From: Eutreptiella sp. 'Long Island Sound 2002'
Lineage: Eukaryota > Euglenozoa > Euglenophyceae > Eutreptiales > Eutreptiaceae
DNA length: 64,000 bases
Reading direction: 5' to 3'
Assembly: GCA_964036045.1 (NCBI GenBank)
Contig: OZ038379.1
Location: 188,989,885-189,053,884, forward strand
Position 1 is the first letter of the stretch; every line of letters starts with the position of its first letter. This document shows positions 23,347 to 34,800 of this stretch, piece after piece. Position numbers and translations under genes: made by a program. The notes below the pieces were generated by a model that searched no databases, was not told the origin of the DNA, and was given only the letters and a program-made list of their open reading frames with translations.

Positions 23347-23349
23347 TTA
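23313..23349 (-). promoter_or_regulatory. Candidate UAA readthrough signal between gag and pol (B)
   Basis: gag of B ends in UAA (23347-23349) followed by AGG, and the frame is open straight through into pol. Nine nt after the stop, GATTGTG and CACAATC can form a perfect 7-bp stem with a 13-nt loop. Confidence 0.55.
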
Positions 23350-24777
23350 TTCCTGATAATATCCCTCGTACTCCTGTTGAACGGTTTCCCAGGAACCGTC
23401 CTCATCCTCCCACTGATCTCCCAGACCTTCTTCGCCAAGATTCCCTTCTTCATCGGGGACATCCTGACCCTCCGTCGTCACACTCTTATAATAATCCTCG
23501 TCGGAACCAGCAACTTGGTGCACTGATGCACCACGAGCTGAATTAGAGCTCCGCTGACCAGATGATTTTTTCCCTCGTCCACCTTTCGTGTTCTGGGAGG
23601 TCCCCTTGCCCTTACCAGCGCTCATTCCCTTGGAATGTCCCGAGAACTGGCCACTGGATTGGCCTTTTCCCTTGGAAAAATTGCCTTTTCCACCATTACC
23701 CTTCGCAGAATTGGACTTACCATTTCCATTTTTAAAATTTTCTGGAGAGCGTCCTAGGCTGGATTGGCCCTGGTTTCCCTTGCCTCCAGAAGTCTGCTGG
23801 CCTTTACTGCCTTTACCTTTTCCGCTGGGCGTCGATTGGCGATTTTCATCCACCTTCTTGACAGGGGCTTTGGGCGGATCCTTGCTGGCTTCTTGTGCCA
23901 CTCTTTCCGCATCGGTCTTATTCCACCAATGATTCTCAGTGGAATGCGACTTGGCACGGTTGGTGTGACCGAAGGACAAACAAATGGCACAGTCTTTCGA
24001 CTGCGTGTTATTTACATTCTTCTGACTCCCACCTTTAGAGGAGGGATTTCGGCTCAATCCTTCATGGAATTGCTGATGATTGGCATCCGCCAATTTTTCC
24101 AACTCCTCCCACAATTCAGTGGGCGTGAAGCTGAAAACCCACAGCTTTGCCACGAGCCGAGTTCCTCCAAAGGAGACGCCTCGGTTCACCACTTCATTGA
24201 AAATATCTCTGTCCTCCTTCTCCGCGAATTTCAATCTCCAAGCACCGTCCTTTTCCTTACACTTGGAAACGTTAGTGGGCGAGCACTTTTTAAGGGCATC
24301 TCTGACCTGAAAACGACCTGAGCCCTTAGGGAATCCCGTGAATTCAGTCCACCAGGATTTCACCTTCTCGTTGGACTGCTCCTGCCTCAGCGATGCAGCC
24401 GTGTCGGCAGGCATTTTCGTGAAGATGATGGCCTTTAATTCGCCATCTGACAGATGTTCCCCAGCACTCTCAGCCTCATTCACCAGATTTTCAAAGCGGA
24501 GTCGCTTGTTTTGAACCTCGTGGAGAATGAGTTTGGGAATGTTCGGGAAAGAGGTGAGGAGGGTTCGGTAATGGTCTTCAGGCAACCTACTTCCTCGTCC
24601 CTCAAGCAGAGCAAACAATTCACTGTAGGTGAGTGGGTTAGAGGAATCAGCCCTATCAGTGTAGGATTTAATCCACGTGTCACAAATGGGACCCTCTAAA
24701 CACTCAAGAAGAGCATCAAGCTTCTCGTCGTCTCGAAGCTTGTTCTTGCCAACCCACAGAGAAAATTCTCTTTTCAA
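23347..24777 (-). CDS. gag: Gag of element B (partial, N-terminus not recognised)
   Basis: 476 codons homologous to the central and C-terminal parts of A Gag (shared pattern EF.LWV..KL.DD...AL..CLEG near the start). The zinc-like cluster CAIC...H...H (CX2CX11HX4H) is followed by a Gly/Lys/Ser-rich tail and an acidic end. The visible frame starts at a TTG and is preceded eight codons earlier by an in-frame TAG. The roughly 350 N-terminal residues seen in A are not recognisable upstream, so the true start is unknown and the copy may be 5' truncated or strongly diverged. RNA-packaging role inferred from family. Confidence 0.75.
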   Translation of the reverse strand: MKREFSLWVGKNKLRDDEKLDALLECLEGPICDTWIKSYTDRADSSNPLTYSELFALLEGRGSRLPEDHYRTLLTSFPNIPKLILHEVQNKRLRFENLVNEAESAGEHLSDGELKAIIFTKMPADTAASLRQEQSNEKVKSWWTEFTGFPKGSGRFQVRDALKKCSPTNVSKCKEKDGAWRLKFAEKEDRDIFNEVVNRGVSFGGTRLVAKLWVFSFTPTELWEELEKLADANHQQFHEGLSRNPSSKGGSQKNVNNTQSKDCAICLSFGHTNRAKSHSTENHWWNKTDAERVAQEASKDPPKAPVKKVDENRQSTPSGKGKGSKGQQTSGGKGNQGQSSLGRSPENFKNGNGKSNSAKGNGGKGNFSKGKGQSSGQFSGHSKGMSAGKGKGTSQNTKGGRGKKSSGQRSSNSARGASVHQVAGSDEDYYKSVTTEGQDVPDEEGNLGEEGLGDQWEDEDGSWETVQQEYEGYYQE

Positions 24778-27706
24778 AACAGCTAAAGAAGGTCCCTACC
24801 AGGACCAGCCCCTGCTGTACCCCTTCCACCATTTCCTGTCACTCCTATCGTCTTGCTTCTCACCAGGTTCTGCATGATCTTGTCCTATCCTGCACAATTT
24901 CCCACAAAAAATAGTAAAATATGGCTCCTTCACACAAATCCTGATCCCTTGCAATAACCAACTCCCAAGTACAATAGCTCCAATCCAAATAATCCACACT
25001 GAGGGCTTCTGAGGGTGTTTGAGGTCCCGCATTGACACTCCACAACTCCTTCCAACACGCCGGTCGTCTCACGGTGCACACAGAGACACGGGCGTTGGGC
25101 ATGTACATAGAATTGCACCAATAGAATAATGAAAAAGGAAAGCCCTGAAATCGGTGTTAACATTGGCATATGAACACAAATCAAGCAAGATTGGGGAAAG
25201 ATGGAAACGTACACAATCACAGCCATAGACCCCTCATTCCCTGGACTCAGGACCTTCCCTTGACTCGTCAACATGATGCCCTGAACCAAGTCAAATAAGA
25301 TGGCTAAATGCCATGTGTCAAAAGTCACTACACAAACCCCAAAAATGTGTTCCCTCCCTAGCCTCTAAAACCTAGCCCAATAGGGGAGGTGGCGTGTCAT
25401 GGCTTAGAGTGGCACTCAGGACCATGCCCTACCCTGACATAACATTGGTTGGGCTTTGAGTCGATTGGGCTTGGAGAATTGCCCCATGAAGATGACCTCA
25501 CAACATAGCAAAATTAGGCAAATCACAGCATAATGCCCAAAATTCAATTATATACTCAAAAATGCATACGGCAAATGTTCAAATGCTCCATGCATGTGTC
25601 AAACCGGAAAGTAATCTACAAGGGTGATATAGACCAAAGGCCCATGCCCAAGAATATCCCAACATTGGCTCCCAAACCCCTCCGGATATATACATGCCAT
25701 GCTTCACAAGTCAACTCACGAATTTGAGACCTAATTTTGTGAGGCCTTGTGTGCCACGCCGAAAGAAACCACGTGATCCGGCATATGGTGAGGTGCAACA
25801 CCGAAGCATATGCCAACATATGAACAACATACCATAGTTCATGGATCTCTAGGCACCTTTCTGTTAGCCGACTGGTTGAGCACATAAAATACAAAAATGA
25901 GCATAAAATGAGGTCAAAAACATGCAAATGTTGCCAAATCCAAGATAATCACAATAGTATATAACTTCGCTCACCCATGGTATCAACATATGGTTCAAGA
26001 CACAATTGCTTGGGACCATTTGCGAACAATCCCCCCACTTGGATCCCCACATGGACACATAGGGAGACCTTCGAACGTCCTCCCGACACGCACCATGAAA
26101 ATGGGAAAATTGATAGTGGCGCTTGTGGGTCGCTCTGTAAGCCTTCCCACATGCACTATATGTGCGGTAGACTTAGTCTAGCGCTATGGAGCACGGCATT
26201 AGGACATGGGCGACGCCCTTGCCACGTATGACTCCACATATCTTCCTACAAACGGAGATATATAACATGGGTGTGAGCATAGCGAAGCACATACCATCCA
26301 TATACCACATACCCTTAAAAGTGGCTCCCACCATGGTATGCCATGCCCCTCCATGGACATAACTTCATGTTAAAAATACGTAGGAACCCAAGGAAAGTTT
26401 CTATGCAACACCAACACTCATGCGGTACACTCGAAAGTCGCATCAAAATATTCGGTTGCATGGTCCAAGAGTTATAAATCATTATCTACCCTGTTGACCA
26501 TTATCCCTTGCTACACCGGGCATATGTACACATCAAAGGCGTTTGACGCTTCCTCAATTAAGTTGGGACCAAGGCGGTGTCAACCCAAGTCTCAAAATTG
26601 AAATACCTCGCAATGAGCCGGAGATATGACTTTTCAAAGTGGCCTCACGAATCAATTTTGTTTCGCCTGTATCTCAAAGAAAAATGAAGGAGACAACAAG
26701 AGGAAGGTTGATTCGTGATCGGGGAAAAATGTAGGACCACTCGAAATTCATAATATCCAGTGCGGCGACCTCGAAATCGAAAATCCTATTCTGAATGTCT
26801 GAAAAAATCGGATTAATTTTGCGAGTGTATGACATGAAAATTGCGGAAGCAACGAACCCTTTTCTGATGAAATTTAACCCTTCATCAAGGTTTCCGCTAA
26901 AATATCTGGAAAAAACAGTTAACCAATCGGTCACCGCAAAATCGCGAGCCAACTGACAGTCGCCGATACATTGACAATCAGAACGGATAGCTGAAAAATT
27001 ACGGAAACATTATGATAATAAAACCCTGTTGATTCCTGATATTTTGATATATAAATCTCAGCCAGCGGCGCCTCGGTATTGAATATGGCCGCTCATAGCT
27101 GGAATGGCCAAGCCTATCACACTATCACATCAGTTTAGGTCAGGTGGATGGGAGAGTATGATATCAGCCAATGGCGGCTTGCCGGCCCATAGATACACAC
27201 CCCAAGTGACCCAAAGATGGCCACGGTAGTCCGAACCGGCTTCACCCCCCTTCTCAGAGCGTTGTATCCGCTCGGAAGTCATTGAAGAGAGGACGGGAGG
27301 ACCCCAATGGGCTCCAACCCCCCCCCCCCCCCCACGTCCCAAGGACACATGGAGGCCCCACATACGGCGTAGGCGTCCCCCATGCCCCAAGGGAGGGGTG
27401 AGGACACTCATAATTGGTGCCCTCTGCCATACCGGTCTCCTCTTGATCTACAACATGGACCAAGGGGATCAAAGATAGAGAAACGTTGTCGATCGATCTA
27501 AATACGTATACCACAATGAAATATATATGCGTGGAGACCGAATGAAGGGGGTATCTGGCTAATCAAGGCCCAAAAATCCCCGGATGAACGCCCTCACCCG
27601 TCTCCCAAGCACAAAAACAAACAAAAATGCCAAGGGGGATCCATTACGGTGCTGCTGCAGCCGCCAAATGGACCAACACGTCCTTGACATCCAAGGAAAT
27701 GTTCTT
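24778..27706. other. 2.9-kb region without recognisable gene
   Basis: Short open frames on both strands look random in composition and match no family I know. The region should contain the 5' part of B and the 3' untranslated part and 3' LTR of element D, but with only one copy of each in view their limits cannot be set. A run of 16 C at 27318-27333 (G-run in the sense of D) is the most conspicuous feature and could be part of a polypurine tract. Confidence 0.5.
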
Positions 27707-28885
27707 TTACCTCAGATACTCCATCCAGACCGTGGTATACCTCTGCACAAAACTGCTCGGAGGTTCCCACGAATCTCTGGATGCGGCAAATCCCTTCCAA
27801 CGGACTTTACAAAGCCTCCCCCCAGGCGTCCCCGGGTCCGGCTTGTCCGTCAGGATCTTCTCAGCGGTGAAGTCGTCGTCCTCACCCTCCTCATCCGAGT
27901 CCACATCGCCGGCTGTGAACTCGAAGGTGACGGGACGTCCGCTGGGGTCTGGTGCTCGGGGACGAAGCTGGATATGGTCGCGGTCCAGGATCTTGTTATC
28001 CCCCACACGCACCGCATACACATCCTGCCCGACCTTCCGAACGATTACCCCCGGCACATACCAAGACGCCTGCCGATGCCTGGACAGGACATCCTTGTGG
28101 TGCCGCTCCACCCATACGGTGTCTCTGAGAGCATATTTCTGGACTTTTCCCTGCTTGAAGTACTTGGCCCTCTTCTCATGCTCGTCCTGAAGTGCTTTGC
28201 ACACCTTGGCCGCCGTGTCGTCCGCCTCAGCCATCATAGCACTCGCATCCCGGGCCACTTTGCCATGGTTCAACCACGGGAGAGTGCGTGACACTCGATC
28301 CCGTAGGAACAGGATGCGATGGGGCGACAGTCCAGTGGGCCCCGGAAGGTCCTGGTACGCCTGGAGTACTCTCCACAGCGAATTGTACCAATTCCGGCCC
28401 GGTTCGTCAACGTGCAGCTGGCGGAACGTTTCGAACACTGCCGCCCGGCTACCTCAGCCCGGCCATTCGACCGGCTGTGGTGCGCCACGGTCTTGGCGTG
28501 CCGAATCCCCATGTGCTTGCACATCGTCTTGAACCACGTCCCCACAAATTGACTGCCCCGATCGCTGCAGATGACAGCTGGGACATCAAAAATCGTCAGC
28601 CAATGCCTGATCATGGCATTAGCGACGGTCTTGGCCTGCAGACCCACTCCATGCCTGTCCTTCTTGTCCTTCTTCTTGGACTTCTTGCCAGGGACCGCCA
28701 CGATATACCCGCTGTGCCTATCCACCGCCAGGATGACACAGTCGTGAGTCTCCCCTTCCACGGTGACCTCAGGCATGGCGAATACATCAATTGCCACGGA
28801 CCGCATAGGGGCCTCCGGTATATCCGTATACACCGGGTTGCCCGCTGTTGAATGGTTGGGGCTTTTTGTGGCCCGACACACGGCG
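27707..28885 (-). pseudogene. pol: 3' fragment of Pol of element D: integrase and chromodomain
   Basis: The read starts within the last part of the integrase zinc finger (VCRATK) and continues with the integrase core: first Asp in AIDVF, second in CSDRGSQF, Glu in GRAEVAG. The frame shifts by one near 28440, and continues (FETFRQ...SPHRIL) through a GPY-like segment to a C-terminal chromodomain (KVRWKGF...WEPPSSF). The 5' part of this element was separated by the insertion of C-host at 28886 and lies outside the window. D is clearly different from the A, B and C integrases. Confidence 0.85.
28881..28885. repeat. Likely target duplication of C-host (left half)
   Basis: CGGCG adjoins the C-host 3' LTR. 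The matching copy would be beyond the window, so this is a prediction from the 5-bp duplication seen for C1. Confidence 0.4.
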
Positions 28886-29671
28886 AGAAAGTTTTATAGT
28901 GATTTCAACACTGTGTTTGTGCCTCTCCTGCTGCTTGATGCTGGTGTAGGGTTTCCTGCTGCTTGTTTTTGAAGAGGAAAATGTTTTAGTTGATGAAATA
29001 CAATCAATCCAGGATAGCCCAAGCCGGAGATAAGCAAGTAGAAGAGAATCAGGATCAAAGCATGAAGGGCTGCAGTGTAAACAGTGAAAGATGAAGGAGT
29101 ATTCACAGAAACTGCAACTCAAGGCACATCTGATTGCATATTCACAAAGATAGCTGAAATGTTTTGGAAAAGAGTTGGAAAACTGCCCCATGGTCACTCA
29201 ATCTCCATAGTGCCATCTCAGGAGATGTGCACCCTTTGTTTTGGGTCCCATATGTGCTGAGGTGGCAGGGCATGTGGCGATGAGGTCACTGCCATGTCAC
29301 ATGGGATCTTCCTACTTAGCTAGGCTGACCGGGAATTGAACCCAGGACCTCTCAAAAAGAGGTGCCCAGCGCCCTAGGGTGCATACCACTAGGACAGCTA
29401 AGAATTCATGAGAAAACATAGATAAATTCATAGGCTCTGCCCTGGATATGTCAGTTCTCAGTCAACTCAGGAAAAGATGAATTGCCTCACATTGATAGGG
29501 GTTTAAGGGGTCCACTCCATATCCTGATTTGGTGTTTGGTTCCATAGGTCAAAACGTGTTATCACCACTTTTGGTTGGGCCAATACGAAGATAGAAATGC
29601 CTGTGTGCTCAGTGCATCTCTAATACAACTAGAGTATTCCTCCAAGCATTGGAAAAGCACTTTTTCTTACT
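28886..29671 (-). repeat. 3' LTR of C-host
   Basis: 786 bp, homologous to the 796-bp LTRs of C1. Ends are AGTAAG...CT in element sense, not TG...CA. Contains the tRNA-like module (29315-29402). Confidence 0.88.
29315..29402 (-). ncRNA. tRNA-like module in C-host 3' LTR
   Basis: Copy of the module described at 37472-37559, with one mismatch in the closing stem. B box intact. Confidence 0.45.
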
Positions 29672-29680
29672 CCCCCCTTG
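29672..29680 (-). other. Polypurine tract of C-host
   Basis: Minus strand reads CAAGGGGGG directly before the 3' LTR, as in C1 and C4. Confidence 0.85.
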
Positions 29681-31852
29681 TGCTGTGGTGGCCACCACTG
29701 TCGCATTTTCAGGAAAAAGGGATTTTTTCTTGGCCTTTCTTTAGTTTCGACATCTACTTTAAAATACCTACAGTTTCCCTCACACAGAAAAATGGGCGCT
29801 CACCATGGCTGGCGCCATTTTGCTGCCTTGTTCGTGACATTTCCTACAGAAAGCTCAAAGCTCATGGCGCTGCCGGGGTTCCTGTGGCTTGGTTGAGTTA
29901 GTTTGGGAGCATGCCAAAACATGTGCATGTGCATCCCTCCCTCCAAGACGCAGCGCGACATAAACCCAACGCAAGACACAATATACACACTCGCATTGGT
30001 TCTCGTAAACCTGCTGGCGACCTGTGACCTGTCTTAGGGCGAAGGGAGTCGTTAACAAAATAAAATTGCCCCTTGATGGGGTCTTGGGTTCTGCTCAGTC
30101 TCTCCAGGCTGCTGCGTTTCGGCCCGAGCACGGCCTACTCAGCGAGGCTGCGCGTGGGTATCTGTACAGACAGGAATGGGAGAATTATGGACGAATCCAC
30201 GCAAACACGAAGCGACAACCCCGAAATCCGTCAAATGACGGCCTAGAACTTTTCTAAGACAACACACCTGAGCAGAATCCAATTGTGCATCAGAAGCACA
30301 TTTTTTTAAAAATTATGGTCATCTCTCGATTTTTCAAATCAACAAATTCCTACGCATAAAAAGGCGGCGCGCAGGAGCGGCTCCTAGCGAAGCGCCGGAA
30401 AATACAGAAATAATGAGATTATAAACGTATGTCTCACGTAGACTGGAAAATGACGAGACACACATGAATAAATAAACATACAGATTCCACCCACACTTAC
30501 AGTAAGAGTCAAAAATCCAAGAATTCGAAAATCAACGAAAAAACTTCAATGAATCAGGTATAAACCACAGGTGTGCTCGTCTCGTATGCAGCATGCACAT
30601 TGCTCGTCTCGTGTCTCCGTGAACGAGTCTTGTAGCAGCGCTAACAAACCATAGAGGGCTAGATTAGAAAGATTGCAGATGATTAGAGGTAATATCAAGG
30701 TGATTAGACATACACACAAGTGCATAGCGACGTTTTTCGCTTGCGCCTCGTTTCACGTTCCCACTTGCTCTCTCTCTCCAGCGGTAGGTAAGGTAGGTAA
30801 GCCCAGGTGGGGCCACACCCTGGTAAAGTCCGTGATTGTGGGTAAGATTAGGCAGCAAGACCGAGATGGGCTCAGGTTGTTCACAAACTCGTGCATGCTC
30901 GTGCATTCACACACGCATTAAAGGGTAGGCCACGCGAAATGCGCACGGTAAACCTTGTTTAGGTTACCCAGGGGCTCCTCGGTACGTTCTTTAAGAGAAC
31001 CTGAGGAGTCTCTTAACGCTTGCTTGCTTGACAGGGCGTGTTTGAAGACAGTGTATTATAGGTCACACTGAGAAGCGTATAATACGTGGACTGTGGCTTG
31101 GTTCCTCAGCCGCAAACACCCCTTCATTGGCCTTTGCTTTACAGATGGGCAGGTAGGGTGATTGGTGCAGCAGCATACCATTTGTTTCCAGCCCTGCTAA
31201 ACAAGGGCGCTGATCACACAAACAATTGTCTGCACCTCCGCCAGGAGTGGCGAGGGCAGTTCGACTCCATGGACATCCACGCTGTGCATGCAACAAGAGC
31301 ACCCCTTCCCTCCAAGCCCTAGCAGGGGAAACGCGTTGTGGCGTCCCCTGTTAGGCCACAGTTGCTTAGCAGCGCTGTGTTCTCTTGTCTTCTTCACAGG
31401 AGGGTCATTAGGACCCACGACTTGATCTTCAACCACACCCAGTAGAGTGTGCGTGTAGGAGTGGTAGTCCTGAGTGGGGGCTTGAGCCAGTTGCAGAAGT
31501 CCTCGCCCACCAGGATGGTGCCACTGTAGGTAGGGTGTGTAGAGTAGTGGGGTCCCCTGTCCCGCGTGCTTTTCCTCGTGGGCAGGCAAGTGCGTTAGCT
31601 TTTGGCCTTTAGCAAAAATGGGCGTTTTGAATGCCCTTAGCACACTTGGCCACCCCTCCCCTCTAGTAGGTAGGGCTTTTGCCGTCTTCCCCCAAGGATA
31701 GGCGCCAGCACAGAAATTGGGCGCCATAGGAGTGGTACCAGTACCTGACTAGGACCTTCGGTCCGACATCAGCGAAGCCCGGTCTCCGGGAGCCACGCCC
31801 GGGAGAGAAGTGAGACACACACAGACATACGTAGCAGACTTAGGGGTAAGGT
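29681..31852 (-). other. 3' non-coding region of C-host
   Basis: About 2.2 kb without a gene, collinear with C1 45503-47751 though diverged in its first 300 bp. It contains the structured segment at 30365-30397. Confidence 0.7.
30365..30397 (-). repeat. Conserved two-level hairpin in C-family 3' region
   Basis: CGGCGC...GCGCCG encloses AGGAGC-G-GCTCCT. The same structure occurs at 47036-47068 and 63468-63500, unchanged while the surroundings have diverged. Confidence 0.75.
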
Positions 31853-34800
31853 TCAGTCCCTAGCTTTAGTCCTTGAGGCAAGCGTCTCAGCGAGCCTCAG
31901 CAACTCACCAAGGTTGTTCTGGGACAAGTAGTCAACCAGAACTGAGTTTAGGCGTCCCTCAGGTAGAACAAACGCAGAGAAGGGCTCCCAGGTGGCCTCT
32001 TCGACTTCAAAGCCTTCCCAGAGGGTGAGGAAGCGCCAACTCTGGCGATAGCGGTGGCGTAGGACAGACTTCACTAGGTAGAAGCCCTCCTTAGCCATCT
32101 CCTCGGCGTTCATGTCGGGGAGTTCCCCTTCAACTTCCATAGGGCTGGCAGCCCCTTGTAGGTCTAGGGCGGCGATTTCCTCGTCGTTCAGCTCCCACTC
32201 CTCCCCACAGAGGTCTTCAGGATCATAGTAGCGCTTCAGGTGTTGAGCAGCGCACACCAGGGTCCCCCCTACACGGGGAGAACACCGCACGGTGATACGG
32301 TGTCCATCCACAGATAGAATCTTGTACGGCCCGAAGTATGGGTCATCGCTGGTAGAGCGTGGCCAGGCGGGTAGTCGACTGTGGTGCACCAGCACCCAGT
32401 CCCCCTCTTGGTAGGTTGCCGGTACTCGGTGCTTGTTCTTCTTGTTCCACTGACGCTCCCTCACTCTCTGGAGCATAGCCTTGGCCTTGTCCACCTTCGC
32501 TTGTTGCTCCTGGACCCATTCACCCACAGAAGAATGGGTGTCCTCTGGATAGGGGGCATGTAGGAACCACGCCGGGCGCCCTAGGAATAGCTCATGGGGC
32601 GAGTAGCCAGAAGCTGAACTCTCTTGGGAGTTCATCATCAAGGATATGACGGGGAGTAGTCTCACCCAGTCTCTGGTGCGTTCAGTTTTGCACCGTATCC
32701 TTACATTCTCCTTGAGGACACGGATCTGTCGCTCACCTAGGGGGTTGCTGGTGTGCGAGTAGGGGATCCCCGTAGACACCTGGACATTGAGGGATCTCAG
32801 GACCCTCTTGTACCAACCGGTATCTGAGCGTACTCGTACGTCCTCATCGGAGTTGATCTCCTTGGGCGCCCCATAGACACAAAACCACTCCTCCAGGAGT
32901 ATCTTGATAGTCTCCTCCCCGGTAATGTGCTTGGTACATGGGAACACCCTGGTAAACCTGGTCAACCCACAGGTTACCACGAGGGCGAAGTCATAGCCCC
33001 CGAACTTCGGCATCTCCCTGTAGTCCACGTATAGAACACTGTTGGCACAGTGGGGGATGGGCAGAGTCGAGTAGAGACCTCTGTCCCTGATATCCCCGGG
33101 TTTGCAGGACCTGCACGGGCACTTGTCCACGATAGGCTGGAGGGTTTTCCGCAGTTGGTCGTCAGTCCACGTAGTGTGGAACCACTGCTTGAACAGCCTC
33201 AGGGTACGGTCAGCACCCACATGACTGCTGGACTCATGGGTCCACTTCAGCAGCGCTGGGACTCTGTCACTAGGCACCACGATGCGGTCCTCGTGCCAGA
33301 GGTAGCTCTTGTCCCTCTTCCACTAATCTTGGTTGACCAGGAGGGGTTCAAGGCGTTTCTCCAGGCGCTTGTAGATATCCTCAAACTCCTTCAGGTACTC
33401 CGATTGTTGGAGTCCATCCAGGGGGCGTATCATCGTCATGTTGAGGTCCAAGTGGACGTCCATACGGCTGAACGCCTCCTTAGCCAGCGCTTCAGACCGG
33501 GCACCAATCAGGGCATCGAAGTTGTTGCGGCTGATGTAGTCTGCACACTCGTTCTTCACTCCCTGGATATGGTGTACCGTCAGCCGTAGTTGACTGAGGT
33601 AGGTCCACCAGCGCCGTAGCTTGGCCTTCTCAGGTGGGGGGCCCTTCTGGAAACTGCGGACCGGTTCTTGGTCGCACAGCCAGACCACAGAGTTACTCCC
33701 CAACAGTCGTGCTTGTGAGGATAGCACCAGCATACCCGCAAGCAATTCCTGCTCATAGGTGGAGTAGTTCCCCCTGGCCTGGTTCCACTTCCAGTTCCAG
33801 TGGCCCAGAGGTACTAGGACCCACTTGTCGTCAGGGTAGCTGTGCTTGAGGGTTCCATCTCGGTTGAGACCTTCAGTCCCCCATTGGGAAATGGCCGAGT
33901 CGAACTCCTCCTTCTCTAGTGCTTGCCATTGGAACATCGTTCCACCACCGCCCACGTTGGTGGCGTCGGTCACCAGGATAATCTCCCCTTGTGCCCTAGG
34001 CACGCCCAAGCACTTAGCGTTGGCCACCTTGTCTTTGAGCTCGTCAAACGCTTGTTGCTCTTGTGGGCCCCAGCGCCAAGTATTACTCTTCTTGATCAAG
34101 TCCGTCAGAATGGCGCTGGTGTAGGTGAAGTTTTTGATATGGCGGCGATAGAACTTGCACGCCCCAATGAAACTGCGTACATCATGAAGTCCTTTCTTGG
34201 GGTCTTCGTGCCGTACCTTGGCATCCATCAGGGGTTTGGCCTTAGAGGCCGCTGGGGTCCACCACCCATAGCCAACGTCAAACCCCAGGTACTGCATGGT
34301 CTCCTGCATGAACTCACACTTCTCCAGCTTGAGTCGTGTGTGGTTCTCCTGGCAGACCGCAAAGAACTCACCCAAGAGGATTAGGTGGTCCTCCTGGGTA
34401 TTGGTCCCGAGGCATACATCGTCGATGGGAGCTTCCATCTGGGCCCCACGGGATATAAGCTCCTGCACCTTAGGTCTCCTTCGTAGGATGGACAAGATCT
34501 TGTTCATCAGCTCTTGGAATAGAGCGGGTGCGTTGGCCACGCCAAACGGCATGACCTTCCACTTGAACACCCTCCCCTGAGGGGTGATCAAGGCCAGTAG
34601 GTCCTGAGCGTTGGGCGTCAGGTCCACTTGCCAGAATCCACTCCTCTTGTCCATCTTGGTCTTGTAGCGACAGGAGGCTATCTTCTCCAGGGTAGACTCC
34701 ATATTGGGAATGGACCCTGAGTGGTTCAACGTCTTCCTGTTCAGCTCTCCGTAGTCCACTACCAGCCGTTTGGCTGTAGACCCAGGTTTAGCCACCAGGA

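Noticed and set aside
7038-24777. A1 inserted into the 3' region of B
   Set aside because: The flanks of A1 share no target duplication and the left flank shows no B-like sequence, so the relation is undetermined.
24778-27600. Several 60-130-codon frames on both strands
   Set aside because: Random-looking composition, no homology recognised, no paired copy to test conservation.
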